Source: Conexibacter sp. CPCC 205762
GTDB lineage: Bacteria; Actinomycetota; Thermoleophilia; Solirubrobacterales; Solirubrobacteraceae
Length of the DNA stretch: 64,000 nucleotides
Assembly: GCF_030646155.1 (NCBI RefSeq)
Contig: NZ_JAUTDN010000018.1
Location: 1 to 64,000 of the forward strand
Reading direction: 5' to 3'
In this document: positions 49,864 to 57,953 of the stretch, one piece after another
How the letters are laid out: every line of letters starts with the position of its first letter
How positions within the stretch are numbered: position 1 is the stretch's first letter
The notes under the pieces: generated by a model
What the model was told of the DNA's origin: nothing
Databases searched by the model: none
Seen by the model: the letters and a program-made list of their open reading frames with translations, nothing else
Program-made: the position numbers and the translations under genes

Positions 49864-51464
49864 GCGCCGCGGCGGAGGCGGCCGGCGGCGTGGCGGGCGC
49901 GCCGGGCGCGGCGGCCGCGCTGCGGGCCGAGGGCGTCGGCAAGCGCTACGGCGACGCGGTCGTGCTGAGCGACGTCGCGATAGAGCTGCGCGGCGGCCGC
50001 GTCGACGGGCTGATCGGCCGCAACGGCGCCGGCAAGTCGACGCTCGTCAACGTCCTCACCGGCCGCACGCCGGCCGACGCGGGGACGATCGCCGTCGGCG
50101 GCGCGGCGCTGTCGCTGCGCGGTCCCGCCGACGCGCTCGCGGCAGGCGTCGTCGCGGTCCCGCAGGAGCTGGTGATGCCGCTCGACATGACCGTCACCGA
50201 GGTCGTCACCTTCGGCGCCGAGCCGACCCGCGGCGCCTTCCTCGCCCGCCGCCGCGCCGACCGCGAGGTGCGCGAGCTGCTCGCCTCGATCGGGCTCGAC
50301 GTCGACGTGCGCAGACGCGTCAGCGAGCTGCCGGTCTCGTGGCAGCGGGTCGTGCTGCTGGCGCAGGCGCTGCACCGCGCGGCGAGAGTGCTGATCCTCG
50401 ACGAGCCGACCGCGGCGATGAACGCCGAGGACTGCCAGCGCGTGCTGGCGGTCGTGCGGCGGCTGCGCGAGCGCGGCCTGGCGATCCTCTACATCAGCCA
50501 CCGCTTCGACGAGGTCGAGCAGCTCTGCGACCGCGTCACGGTGATGGCCGACGGCCGCGTCGTCGACGCGATGGAGGGCGACGCGCTCACGCACGCGCGG
50601 CTCGTGCAGGCGATCACGGGCTCGGAGGTCGAGGCCGAGCGGCCGGCGCGGCGCACGCGCGGCGGCGCCATGGCCAACGCCCCCGCGCCCGGTGACGCGG
50701 TCGCGCCCGCCGGCGCCTCCGCGCCCGCCGACGCCCCCGCCCTCACCGCCACCGCCCTGCGCGGCGCCAAGCTCGACGGCGTCGACCTGCGCGTCGCGGC
50801 GGGCGAGATCGTCGGCGTCGCCGGGCTGCCCGGCTCGGGCGTCGAGGAGCTGTTCCTGCAGCTCGCCGGCCACGAGCGGCCGGCCGGCGGCAGCGTCGCC
50901 GTCGGCGAGCGCAGGCTGACCTCGATGCGCGCCGCCAAGCGGCTCGGCGTCAGCTTCCTGCCGGCCTCGCGCGCGGCGGCGGCGCTGACGAGCGAGCCGG
51001 TGCTGGAGAACCTCGCGCTGCCGGCGCTGGAGCAGTGCGGCCGGCGCGGGTTCGTCACGCCGGCCGCGATCCGCCGGCGGGCGGGCGAGGTGGTCGAGCG
51101 GCTGTCGCTGCGGCCGGTCGCCGAGCGGCGGATGGGCCAGCTGTCGGGCGGCAACCAGCAGCGCGTGCTGGTCGGCGCGAAGCTGCTCGCGCAGCCGCGC
51201 TTCCTGCTGCTGGAGGACCCCACGGTCGGGGTCGACGTGGCGGCGCGCGCCGAGCTGCACGCGCTGCTGTGGAGTCTTGCCGACGAGGGCTTCGGCTGTC
51301 TCGTCGGATCGAGCGACGCGGAGGAGCTGCTCGAGCTCTGCGACCGCGTCGCCGTCTTCCGGCGCGGCCGCATCGTCGCGTCGTTCGCCGCCGCCGAGGC
51401 GAGCGAGCAGAAGCTCGTCGCCGCGATGACCGGCGATGTCGCCGCCCCCGCGGCGCACCAGTAA
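49860..51464 (+). CDS. Ribose/sugar-type ABC transporter, double ATP-binding protein
   Basis: This 534-residue protein has two fused ABC domains. The first has Walker A GRNGAGKST and Walker B VLILDEPTAAM but a degraded signature (ELPVSWQRVVLLAQAL). The second lacks Walker A (VGVAGLPGSGVEELFLQL) but has a good signature (QLSGGNQQRVLVGAKLL) and LLLEDPTVGVD. This complementary degeneracy is normal for RbsA-type ATPases, though the first signature is weaker than usual. The domains are joined by an Ala/Pro linker near residue 280. Confidence 0.92.
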   Translation: MSAAAEAAGGVAGAPGAAAALRAEGVGKRYGDAVVLSDVAIELRGGRVDGLIGRNGAGKSTLVNVLTGRTPADAGTIAVGGAALSLRGPADALAAGVVAVPQELVMPLDMTVTEVVTFGAEPTRGAFLARRRADREVRELLASIGLDVDVRRRVSELPVSWQRVVLLAQALHRAARVLILDEPTAAMNAEDCQRVLAVVRRLRERGLAILYISHRFDEVEQLCDRVTVMADGRVVDAMEGDALTHARLVQAITGSEVEAERPARRTRGGAMANAPAPGDAVAPAGASAPADAPALTATALRGAKLDGVDLRVAAGEIVGVAGLPGSGVEELFLQLAGHERPAGGSVAVGERRLTSMRAAKRLGVSFLPASRAAAALTSEPVLENLALPALEQCGRRGFVTPAAIRRRAGEVVERLSLRPVAERRMGQLSGGNQQRVLVGAKLLAQPRFLLLEDPTVGVDVAARAELHALLWSLADEGFGCLVGSSDAEELLELCDRVAVFRRGRIVASFAAAEASEQKLVAAMTGDVAAPAAHQ

Positions 51465-51489
51465 CACCCCACAGAGGAGGAGAGAAGGG

Positions 51490-52587
51490 ATGCACGGTTC
51501 ACACCGGCACTGGCTGCTGGCTGCCTTCGCAGCGGTCTGCCTCGCCGTCACGTTCGCTGCCTGCGGCTCGTCGGACAACGACTCCGGCTCGTCCGGCTCG
51601 ACCGGCGCCAGCACATCCGCCGACAGCGGCGGCGGCGCCAAGAAGGTCGACGAGAAGACGATCGGCTGGGTCGACGGCACGCTCGCCGGCTCGTTCCAGC
51701 AGCGCATCTACCAGGCCGGCAAGGACGCGATCGAGCACGTCGGCTGGAAGGTCAAGACGGTCGACACGAAGGGCGACCCGGCTGCTGCCGCCTCGGGCGT
51801 CTCCAGCCTCGTCAACTCCGGCGTCGACGGGATCATCATGTCGGCGGTCACGCCCTCGACGGCGCGCGCCGGCCTGCTGCAGGCGAAGGCCAAGAACATT
51901 CCGGTGCTGATGGTCGGCTCGGCCGTCGACGACTCGCTCGACGAGTCGCTCGACCTGACCTACATCGGCGGCGACGAGGTCGCGCTGACGAGACCGCTCG
52001 GCGACCTGATGGTCAGCAGACTGAGAAGAGGCGACACCGTCGGCATGCTGACGACGACCGCGCTCGCCTCGGCCGTGCAGCGGACCGACGCGCTGAAGGC
52101 GCAGCTGGAGGAGGCCGGGATAAGAGTGGCGACGCCGCTGGAGACCGGCTTCGACTTCACCGCCGGCGTCAGAAACGCCAGCTCGCTGCTGAACCAGAAC
52201 GCCGATCTGACGGCGATCGTGCCGATCTTCGACCTCTGGACGGCGGCGACCGTCAGCGCGATCAAGGCGTCGAAGAAGCCGGTCAAGGTCTACTCGTTCT
52301 ACGCCGACGCGGTCAACACGCCGCTGATGCGCAAGAACCCGCAGATCATCGACGGCCTCACCGACGGCACGATGATCAGCGCCTCCTACGTCGCGGTCGA
52401 CAGACTGCTCGACCACTTCGCCAACGACGGCGAGATCAGCGCCGACGGCGTCGAGCCGTACGACTACTCGGAGATCACGACCGACAACCTGCCGCCCGGC
52501 AACCAGAACGGCCCCGTCTCGCAGGCGGATGCGGCGAGACCGTTCTACGAGAAGTGGGCGACGGAGTACGGCGTCCCCGCCAACTAG
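51490..52587 (+). CDS. Sugar-type substrate-binding lipoprotein
   Basis: This 365-residue lipoprotein has a signal peptide ending at Cys25 (TFAACGSSDN), a Gly/Ser linker and a periplasmic binding domain of the Peripla_BP_4 type (TIGWVDGTLAGSFQQRIYQAGKDAIEHVGWKVKTVDTKGDP; SLVNSGVDGIIMSAV). The leader AVTFAACGSS is almost identical to that of the binding protein at 28521. AGA arginine codons are frequent. GGAGGAGAGAAGGG precedes the ATG. A strong hairpin follows the gene. Confidence 0.9.
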   Translation: MHGSHRHWLLAAFAAVCLAVTFAACGSSDNDSGSSGSTGASTSADSGGGAKKVDEKTIGWVDGTLAGSFQQRIYQAGKDAIEHVGWKVKTVDTKGDPAAAASGVSSLVNSGVDGIIMSAVTPSTARAGLLQAKAKNIPVLMVGSAVDDSLDESLDLTYIGGDEVALTRPLGDLMVSRLRRGDTVGMLTTTALASAVQRTDALKAQLEEAGIRVATPLETGFDFTAGVRNASSLLNQNADLTAIVPIFDLWTAATVSAIKASKKPVKVYSFYADAVNTPLMRKNPQIIDGLTDGTMISASYVAVDRLLDHFANDGEISADGVEPYDYSEITTDNLPPGNQNGPVSQADAARPFYEKWATEYGVPAN

Positions 52588-52609
52588 CCGCACCCCACCT
52601 GCCGCACCT

Positions 52610-52648
52610 GCCGGACGCGGCGCGCTCCCCCTGCGCGCCGCGTCCGGC
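52610..52648 (+). terminator. 16-bp-stem hairpin after the binding-protein gene
   Basis: GCCGGACGCGGCGCGC (52610-52625) and its perfect complement (52633-52648) enclose a 7-nt loop. No T-run follows. Between the binding-protein gene and the downstream dehydrogenase it could partly terminate transcription or protect the upstream mRNA, keeping binding protein more abundant than downstream enzymes. Confidence 0.75.
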
Positions 52649-52683
52649 GCCCTCCACCACCTGCCTTGAACGAAGGAGGCCCG

Positions 52684-54162
52684 ATGCCGCTCGCGACGAC
52701 CGAGCACCTGCACAGCCACGACGCGCCGCTCGCGGAGGAGTTCCCGCTGGAGATCGGCGGCGAGCCGGTCGCGCCGGAGCGCTGGAACGACAATCTCGAC
52801 CCGGCGACGGGCAGAACGCTCGCGCGCGTCGCCTCGGCGACCCCGGCCGAGGTCGACGCCGCCGTGCGCGCCGCGTCGGACGCTGCGCCCGCCTGGGCGG
52901 CGCTGGCGCCGAGCGTCCGCGGCGGCCTGCTGCGCAGGCTCGGCGAGCTGGTCCGCCGCGACGCCGACACGCTCGCGCGGCTGGAGACGCGCGACACCGG
53001 CAAGCCGCTGACGCAGGGCCGCGCCGACATCACCGCCGCCGCCCGCTACTTCGAGTTCTACGGCGCCGTCGTCGAGGGCTTCCACGGCGACACGATCCCG
53101 CTCGGCTCCGAGGCGATCGCGCTGGTCGACCACGAGCCGCACGGCGTCACCGGCCACGTGATCCCCTGGAACTACCCGGCCCAGATCACCGCCCGCTCCG
53201 TCGGCGCCGCCTTGGCGGTCGGCAACGCGACCGTGATCAAGCCGGCCGACGAGGCTCCGCTCGTCGCCCTCTGTTACGCGCGGTTGGCGCGCGAGGCCGG
53301 CTTCCCGGCGGGTGTCGTGAACGTCGTCCCCGGCGACGGCCCGAACGCGGGCGCCGCGCTGACCGCCCACGACGCGATCGACCACGTCTCCTTCACCGGC
53401 TCGGTGCTGTCCGGGCGCGCGGTCGCGGGCGCCTGCGCGGCGCGCGGGCGGCCGTCGCTGCTGGAGCTGGGCGGCAAGTCGGCGCACGTCGTGCTGGCCG
53501 GCGCCGACCTCGACCGCTGCGCGCCCGTGATCGCGCGCGCCCTGCTGCTGCACGCGGGGCAGACCTGCACCGCCGGCACGCGCGTGATCGTCGACCGCTC
53601 GCTGCACGAGGAGCTGCTGGAGCGGCTGGCGCCGCTGCTGGCCGGCGCGACGCTCGGGCTCGGGCTGGAGGACCCGGCGGTCGGGCCGCTGATCACGCAG
53701 AGACAGGCCGCGCGGGTGGCGGGCTTCGTCGCGCGTGCGCAGGAGGACGGCGCCGCGCTCGTGGCGTCCGGCTCCGTGCCGGACGGCCTCGCCGGCTTCT
53801 ACGCCGCGCCGGCGCTGTTCGACCGCGTCGCGCCCGAGAGCGAGCTGTTCCGCGAGGAGGTCTTCGGCCCGGTGCTGGCGGTGACGCCGGTCGACGGCGA
53901 CGTCGAGGCGGTCGAGGCGGCCGAGGCGACGCGCTACGGCCTGACCGCGGCCGTCTGGTGCCAGGACGTCGACCGCGCGCTGCGCGCCGCGCGCGCGCTG
54001 AAGGTCGGCCAGGCGTGCGTCAACGGCTACGCGCCGGGCGGCGGCGTCGAGCTGCCGTTCGGCGGCGCGAAGGACTCCGGCTACGGCCGCGAGAAGGGCG
54101 TCGCCGCGCTGGCCGAGTACAGCCGCCTGCGGACGCTGTTCATCGACCTGTCGCGGGCGTGA
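52684..54162 (+). CDS. Aldehyde dehydrogenase (betaine-aldehyde-dehydrogenase-like)
   Basis: This 492-residue ALDH has VIPWNYPAQITARSVGAALAVGN, FTGSVLSG, LELGGKSAH, the catalytic cysteine in HAGQTCTAGTR, EEVFGPVLAV and LPFGGAKDSGYGREKG. ATG at 52684 follows AAGGAGG; a TTG at 52666 is an alternative. It probably oxidises an aldehyde derived from the compound imported by the upstream transporter. GTGA overlap with the lyase gene. Confidence 0.92.
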   Translation: MPLATTEHLHSHDAPLAEEFPLEIGGEPVAPERWNDNLDPATGRTLARVASATPAEVDAAVRAASDAAPAWAALAPSVRGGLLRRLGELVRRDADTLARLETRDTGKPLTQGRADITAAARYFEFYGAVVEGFHGDTIPLGSEAIALVDHEPHGVTGHVIPWNYPAQITARSVGAALAVGNATVIKPADEAPLVALCYARLAREAGFPAGVVNVVPGDGPNAGAALTAHDAIDHVSFTGSVLSGRAVAGACAARGRPSLLELGGKSAHVVLAGADLDRCAPVIARALLLHAGQTCTAGTRVIVDRSLHEELLERLAPLLAGATLGLGLEDPAVGPLITQRQAARVAGFVARAQEDGAALVASGSVPDGLAGFYAAPALFDRVAPESELFREEVFGPVLAVTPVDGDVEAVEAAEATRYGLTAAVWCQDVDRALRAARALKVGQACVNGYAPGGGVELPFGGAKDSGYGREKGVAALAEYSRLRTLFIDLSRA

Positions 54163-55109
54163 GCGCGGCCGGCGACGCGACCACCGGACGTTCGCACCCC
54201 GCTGAGGGGGTCGAACGTCCGGTGCTCCTGCCGGGCCTGCCGGCGGCGGTCCGCATCCGCGACGTCGGCCCGCGCGACGGGCTGCAGTCGGAGGCGCCGC
54301 TGCCGGTGTCGCTGCGCGTCGCGCTGGTGCGGCGGCTGGCGGCGGCGGGGGTGAGGGAGATCGAGGTCGGCGCCTTCGTCTCGCCGAAGGCGGTGCCGGC
54401 GATGGCCGGCGCCGCCGAGGTGCTGGCCGAGCTGGACGACCTCGACGGCGTCGAACGCGTCGCGCTGGTGCCGAACCTGCGCGGCGCGCGCGATGCGGTG
54501 GCCGCCGGCGCCGACGCGCTCACCTGCACGATCTCCGCCTCGCCCGAGTACAACCGCCGCAACGTCGGCATGACGATCGACGAGTCGCTCGCGCAGATCG
54601 AGCAGATCGGCGCGCTCGCCGCGCCCTCCCTCGACGTCGTGATCTCCTGCGCCTTCGGCTCGCCGTACGAGGGCGAGATCGCGGTCGCGGAGGTGGCGCG
54701 CATCTCCGCCGCCGCCCGCGCCCGCGGCGCGACCCGGATCACGCTCGCGGACACGACCGGCATGGGCACCCCGCGCGGCGTCGCCGAGCTGCTCGACACG
54801 CTCGGACCCGCCGTCGGCATGCACCTGCACGAGACCCGCAACACCGCGCTCGTCTGCGCCTACGAGGCGCTGCGCCGCGGCGTCACCCGCTTCGACAGCG
54901 CGCTCGGCGGCCTCGGCGGCTCGCCCTTCGCCACCGGCGCCGCCGGCAACCTCGCGACCGAGGACCTCGTCAACCTGCTCGACGACCTCGGCGTCGCCAG
55001 CGGCATCAGCCTCCCGCGCCTCCTCACCGCCTCGCGCGAGCTGGAAGCCGCCGTCGGCCGCCCACTCCCGAGCGCCGTCGCGCGCAGCGGGCCGCGGCTG
55101 GCGGCCTGA
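54159..55109 (+). CDS. HMG-CoA lyase family protein
   Basis: This 316-residue TIM-barrel enzyme of the DRE-metallolyase family has RIRDVGPRDGLQSEAPLP, CTISASPEYNRRNVGMTIDESLAQI, ITLADTTGMGTPRGVAELL and the metal ligands in GMHLHETRNTALV. In the HMG-CoA-lyase signature region it reads SALGGLGGSPFATGAAGN, with serine where the classical catalytic cysteine (GGCP) stands. It may cleave a different hydroxyacyl-CoA. Start GTG 54159 overlaps the dehydrogenase stop; GTG 54222 is an alternative. With the CoA-transferase at 45079 it suggests an acyl-CoA route. Confidence 0.87.
   Translation: MSAAGDATTGRSHPAEGVERPVLLPGLPAAVRIRDVGPRDGLQSEAPLPVSLRVALVRRLAAAGVREIEVGAFVSPKAVPAMAGAAEVLAELDDLDGVERVALVPNLRGARDAVAAGADALTCTISASPEYNRRNVGMTIDESLAQIEQIGALAAPSLDVVISCAFGSPYEGEIAVAEVARISAAARARGATRITLADTTGMGTPRGVAELLDTLGPAVGMHLHETRNTALVCAYEALRRGVTRFDSALGGLGGSPFATGAAGNLATEDLVNLLDDLGVASGISLPRLLTASRELEAAVGRPLPSAVARSGPRLAA
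54183..54223 (+). promoter_or_regulatory. Strong hairpin inside the 5' end of the lyase gene
   Basis: ACCGGACGTTCG and CGAACGTCCGGT form a perfect 12-bp stem, extended by ACCCC/GGGGT with one bulged base. It lies within the first 22 codons if the lyase starts at 54159. The in-frame GTG at 54222 lies at its 3' edge and would be the start if the hairpin is untranslated. It may be an attenuator or a leftover intergenic terminator. Confidence 0.6.
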
Positions 55110-55154
55110 GACAAAAACTACACACACATATATGTTGGGTATAGGATTTGTCTC
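55108..55154 (+). promoter_or_regulatory. Promoter and inverted repeat of the AbiE-like pair
   Basis: GAGACAAA (55108-55115) and TTTGTCTC (55147-55154) form a perfect 8-bp inverted repeat around an AT-rich segment. TAGGAT (55142-55147) is a -10 box 7 nt before the ATG at 55155. AbiEi-type antitoxins are known to autoregulate by binding inverted repeats, so this is a plausible operator. Base composition here is much more AT-rich than its surroundings. Confidence 0.65.
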
Positions 55155-55769
55155 ATGTCGGAGAACGTGCATCCAGCCGTCGCGCTGTTGCGGGAGCAGT
55201 TCGCCGGCCGGCCGTTTCGTGTCTCGGAGGCCGTCGCCGCAGGGGTGAGCCGTGCGACACTTCACCGCCTGCGGGTGGCGGGCGAGCTGACGACGGTCGC
55301 TCGTGGCGTCGTGCAGCTGCCAGACGCAGGGATGGGGATGTCGTCGGGACTTGCGGCCGTCTCGGCGCGCGTCCCGCGAGCGACCATCTGCCTGAACTCG
55401 GCGCTCGCGTTCTGGGACCTGACCGATGAGGTCCCGCGCCAGGTGCACCTGGCGGTTCCGCGCGGCACGCACCGACCGTCCATCGACCAGCCTGAGACAC
55501 GCGTCCACACGTTCGACGCCGGCACCTTCGCGATCGAGCGTCAGCAGGCGCAGACTGACGTCGGCGAACCGTTCTGGGTCTACGCCCCGGAGCGCTCGGT
55601 GATCGACGCGATGCGGCTGACGCGCTGGGTCGGGCGCGACACCGCGCTGCATGCATTGCGCCGATATCTGGCACGTCCAGGCGCCGATCCCGCCCATCTC
55701 GCCGAGCTTGCCCGCGAACTCGGCGGGAGTGCTCAACTGCGACCAGCGCTGGAGACGCTGCTCAGTTGA
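55155..55769 (+). CDS. AbiEi-like antitoxin / transcriptional repressor
   Basis: This 204-residue protein has an N-terminal winged helix (FAGRPFRVSEAVAAGVSRATLHRLRVAGELTTVARGVVQLP). The AbiEi C-terminal domain follows (AVSARVPRATICLNSALAFWDLTDEVPRQVHLAVPRGTHRPS; YAPERSVIDAMRLTRWVG). In type IV toxin-antitoxin systems AbiEi represses the operon and counteracts the AbiEii nucleotidyltransferase. It is followed by that toxin gene with a TTGA overlap. Confidence 0.87.
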   Translation: MSENVHPAVALLREQFAGRPFRVSEAVAAGVSRATLHRLRVAGELTTVARGVVQLPDAGMGMSSGLAAVSARVPRATICLNSALAFWDLTDEVPRQVHLAVPRGTHRPSIDQPETRVHTFDAGTFAIERQQAQTDVGEPFWVYAPERSVIDAMRLTRWVGRDTALHALRRYLARPGADPAHLAELARELGGSAQLRPALETLLS

Positions 55770-56641
55770 CCGCCGCCATCTCGGTCGACCAGGTGGCCGT
55801 CGCCGCGTACCACGCGCTCCGGGCGAAGGCCCGCGCCGAGCACGGCGGCAACACACAACCGTTGCTGGTCGTCTACGCCGTCGAGTCGTTCCTGCGTCGC
55901 CTGGCCGTCTCTGAGTACGCCGAGCGGATGGTGCTCAAGGGCGGGATGCTGATGGCCGCCAACAGCATTCGCAGCATGACCCGTGACGCTGATCTCTCCG
56001 CTCGGCGGCTCCCCAACGACGAGGAGCACGTGTGCGCGGTGGTGGCAGCGATCTGTGAGATCGAGCCTGAACCGCACGACGGCGTCGCCATAGACCCGGC
56101 CTCGATCAGGACCGAGGCGATGCGCGCGGGCGATGTATACCAGGGAGTTCGCTGCAAACAGGTCGCGGCGCTCGGCCGAGCGCAGATCCCGTTCGCGCTC
56201 GACCTCTCCTTCGGAGATCCGACAGAGGCGACCATGATCGAGCTGGAGTCGATCATCGATCGCGCTCCCGTTCGTCTCGCCGCCTATCCGCTCGCACTCA
56301 ACCTGGCCGAGAAGGTCGTCACCGCAATGCAGCGCCGAGAGACCAACACCCGTGATCGTGACTTCGCAGACCTCTGGGTCGCCAGTCGCCGCCACCTCGA
56401 CGCGACGGACCTGCGCCGGCACGTTCTCGCGATCGCGTCGCATCGGGGGCAGCAGTTGATTCCGCTGGCGGAGGCGTTGGCGGACATGCCGGATCGCCAG
56501 CAGCCGTATGCGGCAATGGTGGCTCGCATGTCGTACCTGACTCCGCCGCCGGAGCGGTGGAGCGACCTCATCGCCGACGTTGTCGCGTTCGTGGATCCGC
56601 TGCTGGTAGAAGGGGAAAGGCAGACCCGTAAGTTGTCGTAG
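55766..56641 (+). CDS. AbiEii-like nucleotidyltransferase toxin
   Basis: This 291-residue protein belongs to the AbiEii/AbiGii nucleotidyltransferase family: FLRRLAVSEYAERMVLKGGMLMAAN, the catalytic RDADLSARRL, LDLSFGDP and the AEKVVTAMQRRETNTRDRDFADLW segment. Such toxins modify tRNA or other targets and can abort phage infection. TTG at 55766 overlaps the antitoxin stop, implying coupling. Codon use is less GC-biased than in the catabolic genes. Confidence 0.87.
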   Translation: MTAAISVDQVAVAAYHALRAKARAEHGGNTQPLLVVYAVESFLRRLAVSEYAERMVLKGGMLMAANSIRSMTRDADLSARRLPNDEEHVCAVVAAICEIEPEPHDGVAIDPASIRTEAMRAGDVYQGVRCKQVAALGRAQIPFALDLSFGDPTEATMIELESIIDRAPVRLAAYPLALNLAEKVVTAMQRRETNTRDRDFADLWVASRRHLDATDLRRHVLAIASHRGQQLIPLAEALADMPDRQQPYAAMVARMSYLTPPPERWSDLIADVVAFVDPLLVEGERQTRKLS

Positions 56642-56681
56642 GCTTCAGCGCGACAAACGGGCATTTGCAGGAGGGATGGGG

Positions 56682-57953
56682 ATGGCCAGGCGACGGGGCT
56701 TCTGGGCGGAGTTGCAGTACCAGAATCAGCTTGCGGCGAGACAGCGCGAGCGGGAAGCGAGAGCGCGAGCGCGCGCCCACGCCGCCGCGGTTCGTGAAGC
56801 CGAGCGCGCGCAGAGACAGGCCGAGCGCGCTGCCGTCGCGGCAGGGCGAGCGCGGGAAGCCGAGCGAAAAGCCGCTCAGAGAGAGGCCAAGCGCCTGCAC
56901 GAGCAGTACCGCCAGGCCGAGGTCGAGGCGCTGAACACAGCTTTGGCGGAAACGGCGGAGGACCTGTCGTCGGTTCTCGCGGCGACGCTCGACGTCGACG
57001 ACTTCGTCGACCTCGAGACGCTTCGCGTCACCGCGAGACATCCGCCGTTCCTTCGGTCGGACCTCGAGGTTCCCACGCCGGAGGTCGTGCCTGTCACGGC
57101 GCCGCCGGAACCCCAGTTCGTCGAGCCGGAGCCTCCAAGAGGCATCGGCAGCGTCTTCGGCGGCAAGAAGAAGCATGCGGCCGCCGTCGCAGCCGCGCGC
57201 GAAGCGTTCGAGGAGGCGCACCGCGCATGGCAGGCGGAGGCGGCGAGGGTTCCGGCCCTCCAGCTGGAGCAGATGCAGCAACGCGATGCGCGCGAGCATC
57301 AGCGGCTGGCCGCCTTGCGTGCCGCTCAGGAGCAGTACCGCAGCGAATGCCACGCACGCGAAGCCGAGGCCGCTGAGGCCAACGAGAGCCTCGACGCGCT
57401 GATCCGTGGGCTCTCGGCCGGCGAGGACGCGGCGGTCGACGAGTACGTCGGGATCGTGCTTGGGAACTCCGTCTATCCCGAGGTCCTGGAGGTCGCGCAC
57501 GACTACCGGTTCGATGCCGAGTCGCGAGAGCTGGTCCTGACCGTCCTGATCGGCGCGCCGGATCGGCTGCCCGTCGAGAAGAGCTTCCGCTGGGTGAGAG
57601 CCAGAGACGAGATCATCGCGACGGCGCTGTCCAGAAAGGACCTCAAGGAACGCTACGCGGGCGTCGTCCACCAGGTGGCGCTGCGGACGTTGCACGAGAT
57701 CTTCGAGGCCGATCGAGAGGGCAGGATCCAGACGATCTCCCTGCACGTGGCGACCGAGACGAAGGACCCGGCGACCGGGCTCGAACGCCGCGTCGACTTC
57801 GTCGGAGTCGGCGCTGAACGCGATTCCTTCATCGAGTTCGACCTTCACAACATCGTCCCGGCCGCGACACTTGAGCACCTCGGTGCGGCGCTCTCGAGAA
57901 ACCCCTACGACCTCGTCGGCATCGACACCGCTCCCGGCGTGCGCGGGCGATGA
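56682..57953 (+). CDS. Coiled-coil protein, restriction-endonuclease-associated N-terminal type
   Basis: This 423-residue protein begins with a very long charged coiled coil rich in Arg, Glu and Ala (about residues 5-85), a Pro-rich hinge, and a second coiled coil (residues 165-240). It ends in a globular domain (VYPEVLEVAHDYRFDAESRELVLTV; ADREGRIQTISLHVATETKDPATGLERRVDFVGVGAERDSFIEFDLHNIVPAATLEHLGAALSRNPYDLV). From memory this C-terminal region resembles the part preceding Mrr-type nuclease domains in some actinobacterial restriction proteins, but the nuclease is absent here. AGGAGG sits 7 nt before ATG 56682. ATGA overlap with a nuclease gene suggests a complex. Confidence 0.65.
   Translation: MARRRGFWAELQYQNQLAARQREREARARARAHAAAVREAERAQRQAERAAVAAGRAREAERKAAQREAKRLHEQYRQAEVEALNTALAETAEDLSSVLAATLDVDDFVDLETLRVTARHPPFLRSDLEVPTPEVVPVTAPPEPQFVEPEPPRGIGSVFGGKKKHAAAVAAAREAFEEAHRAWQAEAARVPALQLEQMQQRDAREHQRLAALRAAQEQYRSECHAREAEAAEANESLDALIRGLSAGEDAAVDEYVGIVLGNSVYPEVLEVAHDYRFDAESRELVLTVLIGAPDRLPVEKSFRWVRARDEIIATALSRKDLKERYAGVVHQVALRTLHEIFEADREGRIQTISLHVATETKDPATGLERRVDFVGVGAERDSFIEFDLHNIVPAATLEHLGAALSRNPYDLVGIDTAPGVRGR

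Noticed and set aside
56135..56140. GTATAC core resembling the catabolic operator
   Set aside because: It lies inside the AbiEii-like coding sequence, the flanks do not match CTG/CAG, and no promoter is present.
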